Shown here: positions 6,342 to 11,181 of the stretch, in pieces
Numbering within the stretch: the first letter of the stretch is position 1
How the letters are laid out: each line of letters starts with the position of its first letter
NCBI GenBank assembly: GCA_011605835.1
Contig: JAAOZJ010000103.1
Coordinates: 1 to 12,824 of the forward strand
DNA length: 12,824 bases
Reading direction: 5' to 3'
From: Thermoproteota archaeon
Lineage (GTDB): Archaea > Thermoproteota > Methanomethylicia > Nezhaarchaeales > WYZ-LMO8
Notes under the pieces: generated by a model
What the model saw: only the letters and a program-made list of their open reading frames with translations
Databases searched by the model: none
Told to the model about the DNA's origin: nothing
Position numbers and translations under genes: made by a program

Positions 6342-8696
6342 CTACACCCTGACGAGCCTCTTGAGCAGAGTTGGGTCTATCGAGGGCCTCTCCCAAGGCT
6401 TCCAGCCTACCTCCTTGAGGTGCTGCATTATCTCGTCCTTGAACGTCACCGGTATGTCGGCCTCGGTCCTGACGAACATGTGCAGGTCCGGTGGTAGCCT
6501 ACCGTAGATCCTCTTATACAGGTCGACGTAGTGGGTCAGCTTGATCATCCTGCCCTTCGTGGTGTCGTTGGGCCTTATGCAGAGCTTGGCGGTCCAGACC
6601 ATGCACTCCTCCATGGTCTCCAGCGCTATGATGAGGTGCTCCGGGGCTGGCCCGACCCAGACCCTCTCCCCGGTCCTAGCGTCGTAGACAGTGAAGGACT
6701 CCTTGTCCTCGGCCCTCCCCAGGTACATCCTCCTGTACTTCGAGCCCTGAGGCCCTACTATTACCGGGACTCCGAGCCTGTTGAAGCCCGTGGCTATGCT
6801 GGCGGCCTTTTGCGAATACGCTCCCCAAGCCACTCCGCACGCCCCGACCCTATTCAGTATGTAGTCCGCTATCTCCTCGTAGTTCGCCCTCAGGGGCCTC
6901 CTAGCGAATATGTTAGCTATCTTTATGGCGGCCCCGCTTATGTGGGCGTTGGCCACGCAGGAGCCCACGTTCACGACGCCTCCTCTGTCGAACGCCCCGG
7001 GGAATTCCTCGTATATCGTCTTGCCCTCCTCGTTCTTGACATAGGAAGCCACCATAGCCGAGCAGCCTGACAAGGTCACTATGTAGCCCCTCCTAGCAAA
7101 CTCCCTTGCCATTGTTGCGACCTCCCTCCCGCCGTTTGGGAAGTTCGCACACCCGACGTAAGCGACGACGCCGGGTATCTCGCCTAGGACTATCGGCGAG
7201 CCAACCTCTCTGATCTCGGTGTCGAGTATCGGACCCCTGCCTACCCTCATCCTATACTTCTCCGTCTTGATCTTGTGCTGGGCCGCCGCCTCTATCAGCG
7301 AGAGGGCCGGTATCTTCCTCGGGCAGACCTGCTCGCACCTTGCGCAACCTAGGCACACGTCGTGCAGCATTGACAGCAACTCAAAGTTTCCGTTCTTGGC
7401 GTTGAACACGGCTTGGTCTATCGGCAGGTCTATCGGGCAATTTCTCCTGCAAGTGCCACAGAAGGTGCACTGAGAGGCTTGCGTCTGAATCTGCGAGGGG
7501 TCGGGTATTATCTTGAACTTCTGCCTTATGGGCGCCATCCTTATAGCGGTTAATGCCACGACGGCGCCCGCCTTCTCTAAGTCGGGCAGGAAGACGCCGG
7601 GCGTCGAGCCGCTCACCAACATCTGGACTATCTTCTCTATCGGTAGCTCGCTGACATCCGGTAGCCCGTGGGAGGCCTTGTCAGAAACCGCTATGACCGG
7701 TGTCTTCACTCGCTGGGCCTCGTAAACGACGTTGGTCCTGATGCACTGCTCGTCGATCATTATCGCGTCGGCTGCCCCCGACCTTATGATCCTCAGCTGG
7801 TCCGATATCGGTCCGACAATTTTCGCTTGGTCCCTGTACCTAGTTATGTCGTGGGCCGTGCAACAGAGCCCCGCTACCTCCACGGTCTCTCCTGGCCCGC
7901 CGAGGCCGCTCTTCTCGAGGTAGTCTATCACTTCTATACCCGCCGAGACGTTGTGGCCTATGCACAGGACCACAGGCTTGCTCAAGTCCAAGACGCCGAG
8001 CCCTACCCACGTCAACGGCGCGTCGGGGTCTCCCTTCGGGAATCCAAATGTGACTATCTGCGCGACGTCGGCTATCTCCATGGCTAAGTGGTCTATCATG
8101 CTGACCTGGAGGGCCTTGGACTCGAAGTCTATGTAGCTACCCTCTTGCCCGGTATGCGCGGCCGAGAGGCACTGCGTGACCTGCTTCTCACAATAGTTCA
8201 ACAGGAACGCCAGGTCGCCCAAGGTCTTAGGCTTTATGCCGGTTATCAGCCTGGCGTGAGGCATTTCGACCGCTATGTCCGACCCGAGGTTTATGGGGTA
8301 GTCCTCGCCGTACTTCTCGATAAGGTGATCGACCATGTGCCTGGCGTGGGAGAGGTGCGTTGCGGCGCCTATGCAACAAGCTATTAAGACTATCCTAGCC
8401 GTCTGCGCCTTCATGTCGAGGCCGCAAGCCCCTAGCCTACCCTTCGATAGGTCGCACTTGCCGTAGGTGCAGAGGCAGCAGTAGTCGCAGAAGGGGGCGT
8501 AGAAGGGCTTGTACCTGCTCAGCAACAGGTGATCCCAAGACCTTAGCGTGGCTATCGACGGGAAGGGCGTCGGACCCAGCGGCTCCCACTCCTCCTCCAT
8601 CGCCAGCCTTCCTATGAAGACCTCGACGTCCTTCGCGTGCACGAGGCCACTCGTGAGCTCTTTAGCTGAGATCTTCAAAGGGCCCTTCTCGGCCAT
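6342..8696 (-). CDS. cdhA: Nickel-iron CO dehydrogenase (alpha) subunit
   Basis: This 784-residue protein is the catalytic CODH subunit, interconverting CO and CO2. Numbered from the ATG at 8696, the N-terminal cysteines at about 70, 73, 74, 77, 81 and 91 (PFCDYCCLCTYGKCD) form the B and D clusters. HLSHARH (H114, H117, H120) is the histidine proton relay. C-cluster ligands appear as H248 (IGHN), C278/279 (LCC), C318 (DEQC), C516 (YVGC), C545 (SGC) and C580 (VGSC). Two ferredoxin-type motifs at 410-420 and 448-458, both CxxCxxCxxxC, form the extra E and F clusters found only in archaeal CdhA. No ligand is missing. An in-frame TTG lies directly before the ATG, but GGAGGT at 8709-8704 favours the ATG, with 7 nt spacing. 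It is the first gene of the cdh operon. Confidence 0.98.
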   Translation of the reverse strand: MAEKGPLKISAKELTSGLVHAKDVEVFIGRLAMEEEWEPLGPTPFPSIATLRSWDHLLLSRYKPFYAPFCDYCCLCTYGKCDLSKGRLGACGLDMKAQTARIVLIACCIGAATHLSHARHMVDHLIEKYGEDYPINLGSDIAVEMPHARLITGIKPKTLGDLAFLLNYCEKQVTQCLSAAHTGQEGSYIDFESKALQVSMIDHLAMEIADVAQIVTFGFPKGDPDAPLTWVGLGVLDLSKPVVLCIGHNVSAGIEVIDYLEKSGLGGPGETVEVAGLCCTAHDITRYRDQAKIVGPISDQLRIIRSGAADAIMIDEQCIRTNVVYEAQRVKTPVIAVSDKASHGLPDVSELPIEKIVQMLVSGSTPGVFLPDLEKAGAVVALTAIRMAPIRQKFKIIPDPSQIQTQASQCTFCGTCRRNCPIDLPIDQAVFNAKNGNFELLSMLHDVCLGCARCEQVCPRKIPALSLIEAAAQHKIKTEKYRMRVGRGPILDTEIREVGSPIVLGEIPGVVAYVGCANFPNGGREVATMAREFARRGYIVTLSGCSAMVASYVKNEEGKTIYEEFPGAFDRGGVVNVGSCVANAHISGAAIKIANIFARRPLRANYEEIADYILNRVGACGVAWGAYSQKAASIATGFNRLGVPVIVGPQGSKYRRMYLGRAEDKESFTVYDARTGERVWVGPAPEHLIIALETMEECMVWTAKLCIRPNDTTKGRMIKLTHYVDLYKRIYGRLPPDLHMFVRTEADIPVTFKDEIMQHLKEVGWKPWERPSIDPTLLKRLVRV

Positions 8697-8703
8697 CAAC
8701 TAT

Positions 8704-8709
8704 ACCTCC
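8704..8709 (-). promoter_or_regulatory. cdhA: Ribosome binding site GGAGGT of cdhA
   Basis: A perfect GGAGGT on the minus strand lies 7 nt before the ATG at 8696 and 4 nt before the adjacent TTG at 8699, so the ATG is the better start. It is one of the strongest ribosome sites in the window, in keeping with an enzyme made in quantity. Confidence 0.75.
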
Positions 8710-8745
8710 AACAGTGCAAGGTCGAAGTAAAGGACTACCTAGCTG

Positions 8746-8755
8746 TTTTTAAAGC
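8746..8755 (-). promoter_or_regulatory. Candidate TATA promoter of the cdh operon
   Basis: GCTTTAAAAA on the minus strand lies about 50-59 nt before the cdhA ATG, in the 149-nt gap below the DUF134 gene. Transcription starting some 27 nt downstream (near 8723) would give a leader of about 27 nt holding the GGAGGT site. An inverted repeat at 8763-8775 lies directly upstream of the box, where a regulator could act. Read-through from the DUF134 gene on the same strand is also possible. Confidence 0.55.
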
Positions 8756-8762
8756 TTGCGTG

Positions 8763-8775
8763 CCGCGTCGCGCGG
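8763..8775. repeat. Inverted repeat CCGCG-N3-CGCGG upstream of the cdh promoter
   Basis: Two 5-base arms separated by TCG form a nearly perfect GC-rich dyad, 8 nt upstream of the TATA-like box of the cdh operon. It could be a regulator site at the BRE position, or a hairpin after the DUF134 gene, which ends 70 nt before it on the same strand. No T-run follows it on the minus strand before the TATA box, which makes a terminator less likely. A short GC-rich dyad can also arise by chance. Confidence 0.35.
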
Positions 8776-8845
8776 AAGAAGGGCCAAGTCTTAGAGGTCG
8801 TTAACCACCCTCCGCACGACCACCAGCCATCGAGTACGAAGCGGC

Positions 8846-9169
8846 TCACGCAGGGCTTATGAGTATGGGCCTCCCCTCTAGTATGGCCGTTATCAATTTC
8901 CTCCTGCCGCTCTCGACGAGCCTCCAGACGGTGCTCCTCGAGACGTTCATCTCTCGCCCGGCCTCCTCGAAAGAGCGCTTCTCTAGGTCTATTAAGCGGA
9001 GGGCCTCGACCTCTGCCGCCTCGAGGACTATGGGCTCTCGAGGCGTTTGAGGCGATGGAAGCGGGTTGAAGCCCTCTACTGGCGGTAGCGCGCTTACGAT
9101 TACTGGTTTGGGCTTTCTCCCTATCCTCCCCCTCCTGCACCTGTGGCACCACTTCGGGCCGAAGCCCAT
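8846..9169 (-). CDS. DUF134/UPF0251 predicted DNA-binding protein
   Basis: This gene encodes 107 residues with the features of the DUF134 (UPF0251) family. The basic N terminus contains CHRC (C8, C11) and RRGRIGRKPKP. An EPIVLEAAEVEALRLIDLE block at about 45-63 is followed by a sigma-region-4-like helix-turn-helix, SFEEAGREMNVSRSTVWRLV at 66-85, and a basic helix and strand ending ILEGRPILI. Family members are thought to be transcription regulators but no ligand is established; they often sit next to DUF5320 and NifX/NifB-like or MinD/Mrp-type ATPase genes. Here the gene is divergent from a DUF5320-like pair and lies upstream of cdhA on the same strand, so it may control either or both. The start is an ATG with a weak ribosome site, and a TATA-like box lies about 40 nt before it. 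Confidence 0.9.
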   Translation of the reverse strand: MGFGPKWCHRCRRGRIGRKPKPVIVSALPPVEGFNPLPSPQTPREPIVLEAAEVEALRLIDLEKRSFEEAGREMNVSRSTVWRLVESGRRKLITAILEGRPILISPA

Positions 9170-9203
9170 GACCCGCGAGCCTCGTTCTTATGTGACGAAT
9201 TGC

Positions 9204-9213
9204 AAAATTTAAA
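9204..9213 (-). promoter_or_regulatory. Candidate TATA promoter of the DUF134 gene
   Basis: TTTAAATTTT on the minus strand, preceded by GAATGC, lies 35-44 nt before the DUF134 ATG. A start of transcription near 9181 would leave a leader of about 12 nt. The inverted repeat at 9239-9259 lies upstream of it. Confidence 0.5.
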
Positions 9214-9238
9214 GCATTCTCGATAACTTTGACGATAA

Positions 9239-9259
9239 GACATGGGTGATTTTCATGTC
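9239..9259. repeat. Inverted repeat GACATG-N9-CATGTC between divergent genes
   Basis: Two perfect 6-base arms with a 9-base spacer give a 21-bp dyad, a good size for a dimeric helix-turn-helix protein. It lies between the DUF134 promoter and the promoter of the Trp-rich gene. The spacer contains GTGAT, the same as the left half of the palindrome at 9299. Directly after it comes the 10-base palindrome GCTTTAAAGC at 9262-9271. A site for DUF134 autoregulation is a reasonable inference, not shown. Confidence 0.4.
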
Positions 9260-9298
9260 AAGCTTTAAAGCCCCGTAAGACCAAAGTCCCTTATTTTC

Positions 9299-9310
9299 GT
9301 GATATATCAC
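9299..9310. promoter_or_regulatory. Perfect 12-bp palindrome GTGATATATCAC, candidate operator
   Basis: The 12 bases read the same on both strands and end directly at the BRE/TATA of the downstream Trp-rich gene. That position, touching the promoter, is typical for archaeal activators or repressors. I found no second perfect copy in the window; GTGAT recurs at 9246-9250 within another dyad. The adjacent DUF134 protein is the obvious candidate ligand, by inference. Confidence 0.5.
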
Positions 9311-9314
9311 AAAA

Positions 9315-9323
9315 TTTATATAA
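9315..9323 (+). promoter_or_regulatory. TATA promoter of the Trp-rich/coiled-coil gene pair
   Basis: TTTATATAA preceded by an A-rich BRE-like stretch (9311-9314) is the best archaeal TATA box in the window. Transcription would start near 9345, a few bases before the GAGGAGG ribosome site (9346-9352), which lies 9 nt before the ATG at 9362. Confidence 0.65.
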
Positions 9324-9361
9324 CCGCTACGTCTCTGAAAAACTCGAGGAGGAAGAGGACC

Positions 9362-9565
9362 ATGCCGTGGGGTTGGGTAGGCCCCTGGCCTGGCAGGGGT
9401 CCGTTCAGCTACTTACCTCCTTGGCTGAGGCCTTGCTGGATCTTTGGAAGGGGGGCTTGTTGGTGGTTCTTCGCCCCATACGCGTGGTACGCTTGGACAA
9501 GTCCATGGCCTTGGTACGCTAGGTACTGGGCTCCGTGGTACTGGACCTACCCATGGCCTTGGTGA
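9362..9565 (+). CDS. Tryptophan-rich 67-residue protein, DUF5320-like N-terminal type
   Basis: By my count the 67 residues include 16 Trp, 13 Pro, 7 Tyr and 4 Phe, four Arg, two Cys (C25, C33) and no Asp, Glu or Lys. It begins MPWGWVGPWPGRGP and ends in TYPWPW. The start is the ATG at 9362, set by GAGGAGG at 9 nt; the frame is open further upstream but that part overlaps the promoter. The composition matches the aromatic, glycine/proline-rich front part of DUF5320-type proteins, small archaeal/bacterial proteins of unknown role found next to DUF134. It lacks the usual coiled-coil tail, which the next gene has. No clean membrane helix is seen because Pro and Arg interrupt the aromatic stretches, although association with a membrane surface is possible. 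A 13-base direct repeat encodes the two PWPW motifs. Confidence 0.75.
   Translation: MPWGWVGPWPGRGPFSYLPPWLRPCWIFGRGACWWFFAPYAWYAWTSPWPWYARYWAPWYWTYPWPW
9503..9515 (+). repeat. First copy of direct repeat CCATGGCCTTGGT
   Basis: The identical 13 bases recur at 9551-9563, 48 bases (16 codons) later in the same frame. Both encode the PWPW motif near the end of the Trp-rich protein. A small in-frame duplication or codon-restricted convergence (TGG is the only Trp codon) could explain it. Confidence 0.6.
9551..9563 (+). repeat. Second copy of direct repeat CCATGGCCTTGGT
   Basis: Matches 9503-9515 exactly. This copy runs into the stop codon of the Trp-rich gene and into the GGTGAG that may serve as ribosome site of the next gene. 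Confidence 0.6.
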
Positions 9566-9575
9566 GGGAGTTCCA

Positions 9576-9866
9576 ATGGATTGGAGTTTGAGGAAGCGTT
9601 ATTGGTGGCGTGGCTGGGGATGGCATCACTCGCCGTACTACTATCCGCCGTACCCGCCTGCCCAACCACCTTACTACCAACTGCCTATGGCACCTCCTTG
9701 GGCTCCACCGATGACGCCTGAGCAGGAGCTTCGCTGGCTGGAAGAGTACAAGAGGGAACTCGAGGAGTGCATAAAGGAACTGGAAGAGGAGAAGAGGGGC
9801 ATCGAGGAAGAGATCAGAGGGGTCGAGGCGAGGATAGAGGAGCTGAAGAAGATCGTGCGTAAATAA
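9576..9866 (+). CDS. Aromatic/proline-rich coiled-coil protein, DUF5320-like
   Basis: This gene encodes 96 residues from the ATG at 9576, which has GGTGAGGGAG (9561-9570) 5 nt before it, overlapping the stop of the previous gene. The N-terminal half is rich in Trp, Tyr and Pro (RYWWRGWGWHHSPYYYPPYP, then PPWAPPMTP), and residues from about 52 to 96 form a highly charged coiled coil of about six heptads (LEEYKRELEEC onward, ending IEELKKIV). One Cys (C65) sits in the helix. This front-aromatic, tail-coiled-coil layout is that of DUF5320-like proteins, which have no known function. The reading frame is open upstream to about 9444, but the translation there is glycine/threonine-rich and looks like an out-of-frame shadow. 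It forms an operon with the Trp-rich gene, 10 nt away. Confidence 0.82.
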   Translation: MDWSLRKRYWWRGWGWHHSPYYYPPYPPAQPPYYQLPMAPPWAPPMTPEQELRWLEEYKRELEECIKELEEEKRGIEEEIRGVEARIEELKKIVRK

Positions 9867-9941
9867 AGTTTATACAGTATATACACATGTAATAAAAGAG
9901 GGCCTCTCGGCCGTAGACAAGCCCAGTCTTCCCCATCTCCA

Positions 9942-9976
9942 TTTTTATAAAAAGTTCAAGGTTTCGCCTTGAGCTT
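9942..9976 (+). promoter_or_regulatory. TATA-like box running into a 10-bp inverted repeat
   Basis: TTTTTATAAAAA (9942-9953) is a symmetric TATA-like element. Bases 9952-9961 (AAGTTCAAGG) pair with 9967-9976 (CCTTGAGCTT) around the loop TTTCG, giving ten pairs including one G-T. The dyad covers the stretch between the box and the expected transcription start, a classic repressor position. It could equally be an RNA hairpin ending the coiled-coil gene's transcript, though no T-run follows. The next gene start is about 170 nt away. Confidence 0.4.
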
Positions 9977-10052
9977 AGACCTATGCTGATTATTGGCGTT
10001 TTTCTTCAGGCATCAACGTCGAGACCACTATTCAAGTGCACGGGCTTAGCGT

Positions 10053-10073
10053 AATCGATACTTTATAACGATT
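10053..10073 (+). promoter_or_regulatory. Candidate TATA box enclosed by an inverted repeat
   Basis: AATCG (10053-10057) and CGATT (10069-10073) are inverted arms around ATACTTTATAA, which holds a TTTATAA box at 10062-10068. A start near 10092 would give a leader of about 50 nt before the GTG at 10144. A second AT-rich element, AATAAATTTT at 10093-10102, would give a leader of about 19 nt and is the other candidate promoter for the same gene. Confidence 0.4.
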
Positions 10074-10143
10074 CCTCTAAGGACGAGAAAAGAATAAATT
10101 TTGGTAGCATTCCCGAAAAGAAGTTGTCATTGAGGCGAGTTCC

Positions 10144-10338
10144 GTGTTTCTCTCGAAGGTCTACGTGGACGAAGACACATCTGGCAAGAGGCTTGCGGCC
10201 GAGAGGATAGCGTTAGCCGTCAATGGAGGCGATGAAATAAGGCTTGGAGAGTTAAAGTCAGGGTACATGGCCTCGAAAGACTTCGACGTTGCATTTACTC
10301 ATGCCATTAATTTTGTATCGCTCTTGAAGAGAAGGTGA
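10144..10338 (+). CDS. 64-residue protein of unknown function, coupled to the second cooC-like gene
   Basis: This small gene starts at GTG with GAGG 8 nt before it and ends at TGA 6 nt before the cooC-like start, so the two are almost certainly co-translated; the downstream ribosome site GGTG overlaps its last codon and stop. I do not recognise the family. The sequence reads as one small mixed alpha/beta domain: a strand FLSKVYVDED, a helix GKRLAAERIALAVNG, a short strand EIRLGEL, and a helix ending AINFVSLLKRR. There is no cysteine, no membrane segment and no clear metal motif. Two histidines or acidic clusters that would bind nickel are not evident (a single His, in AFTHAINF). Its position suggests a partner or regulator of the ATPase, which is inference only. 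Confidence 0.7.
   Translation: MFLSKVYVDEDTSGKRLAAERIALAVNGGDEIRLGELKSGYMASKDFDVAFTHAINFVSLLKRR
10334..10337 (+). promoter_or_regulatory. Ribosome site GGTG that sets the start of the second cooC-like gene
   Basis: GGTG (in AAGGTGAT) lies 7 nt before the TTG at 10345 but only 1 nt before the TTG at 10339, so the later start is preferred. It overlaps the stop codon of the 64-residue gene, pointing to translational coupling. Confidence 0.55.
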
Positions 10339-10344
10339 TTGTCG

Positions 10345-11115
10345 TTGAAGATAATGGTGTGCGGAAAGGGCGGCTCTGGTAAGTCCGTAATCTCCGTCCT
10401 GATGGCCAGAGCGCTGGCCAAAAGGTATAGAGTGTTCCTGATAGATTCCGACGAGTCCAACGTTCTATTGCCTAGGCTCTTAGGGGTAGAGCCTCCAAAG
10501 CCTCTCGCCGAGTACTTGGGGGGTAAGAGGAGCATATTCCGCAGAGGAGAGACAGAGATAGTGAGGGCCTTAGAGGGCGCAGGAGAGGGAGTTAGGCTGG
10601 ACGACTTGCCACCAGAGTACGTCTCCACTTCGCCCGAAGGGATTAGGCTGGTGACAGTAGGCAAGGTGAGGGGGTTCGGAGAGGGATGCGCCTGTCCCTT
10701 CAACTTCTTGGCGAGGACTGTGCTGAAGAACTTGTTGCTAGGCGGGGAGGAAGTAGTCCTAGTCGACACTGACGCTGGCATAGAACACCTAGGGAGGGGC
10801 GTGGAGGAGGGGTGCGATGCCATAGTGGCGGTCGCGGATCCCACGGCGGAGGCCTTGGTGCTTGCGAAAAGCCTTAAGGAGTTCTCCCAGAGCCACGGCA
10901 AGAGGTTCTGGCTAGTGCTGAATAAGGCCACCCCGAGAGTGGTAGAGTACGTCGGGAAGAGGGCGAAGGAAATGGGGCTCGAGGTCGACGGCATGGTAAG
11001 CTTCGACGAAGAGGTCTTCGAGTCCTGCCTCGAGGGCGGGACGCTACGTGCAAATGAGGCTGCCCGCGACGTGGAGGCGATGTTGAGGAAGATCGGGCTG
11101 TTAGAGAACCCTTAA
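10345..11115 (+). CDS. Second CooC-like P-loop ATPase (metallocluster maturation)
   Basis: This 256-residue protein is another MinD/SIMIBI ATPase of the CooC group. The deviant Walker A GKGGSGKS is at 7-14, LIDSDESN at 32-39, the Cys-x-Cys metal site CAC at 115-117 (in GEGCACPFN), and VDTDAGIEHLGRG at 140-152, which parallels the same block in the cooC product at 863-1639. The NKATP motif at about 193-197 fits the nucleotide-base contact seen in this superfamily. It differs from the other copy in the residues after CxC (PFNF instead of MVND) and in having a Cys just before the P-loop (C6). The start is the TTG at 10345. It likely inserts or reduces metal in a Ni or Fe-S enzyme; the cdh CODH or another CODH-like target are candidates. 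It converges on the ABC transporter genes. Confidence 0.9.
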   Translation: MKIMVCGKGGSGKSVISVLMARALAKRYRVFLIDSDESNVLLPRLLGVEPPKPLAEYLGGKRSIFRRGETEIVRALEGAGEGVRLDDLPPEYVSTSPEGIRLVTVGKVRGFGEGCACPFNFLARTVLKNLLLGGEEVVLVDTDAGIEHLGRGVEEGCDAIVAVADPTAEALVLAKSLKEFSQSHGKRFWLVLNKATPRVVEYVGKRAKEMGLEVDGMVSFDEEVFESCLEGGTLRANEAARDVEAMLRKIGLLENP

Positions 11116-11181
11116 AGTGCTAATGTCAATCCCATTTCATCAAATGCCGAAGAGCTATGCGTTGTCGCCGGACCGTGAGCA

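Larger units (their letters stand above)
9867..10143. other. 277-nt gene-free region with promoters and inverted repeats
   Basis: I see no coding frame here on either strand. The left part is AT-rich with two short palindromes (GTATATAC at 9877-9884 and ACATGT at 9885-9890), then GGCC-TCTC-GGCC (9901-9912). A TTTTTATAAAAA box (9942-9953) runs into a 10-bp stem (9952-9976), a TTTATAA box with flanking dyad lies at 10053-10073, and AATAAATTTT at 10093-10102. No tRNA, box C/D or CRISPR structure was recognised. An unannotated small RNA between about 9975 and 10060 is possible but unsupported. Confidence 0.6.

Noticed and set aside
8739..9152. 137-residue frame on the minus strand overlapping the DUF134 gene
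   Set aside because: It is a different frame of the DUF134 gene and its promoter-side gap; the overlapping 107-residue frame has clear family motifs and this one is Arg/Gly/Ser-rich without any.
9444..9575. Upstream extension of the coiled-coil gene
   Set aside because: The region is the Trp-rich gene read in another frame, and the ATG at 9576 has a good ribosome site. A programmed frameshift joining both genes was considered, but no slippery sequence was seen.
9901..9912. GGCC-TCTC-GGCC as a terminator hairpin after the coiled-coil gene
   Set aside because: Only four base pairs with no T-run close behind; archaeal termination rests mainly on T-rich tracts, so this is mentioned only as part of the gap.
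9960..10140. tRNA, box C/D RNA or riboswitch in the gap before the 64-residue gene
   Set aside because: No cloverleaf, no TGATGA plus CTGA box pair at suitable spacing, and no recognised riboswitch core. A small RNA remains possible but is not supported.
10299..10994. 231-residue minus-strand frame opposite the second cooC-like gene
   Set aside because: Ser/Pro/Thr-rich shadow of a gene with clear ATPase motifs.
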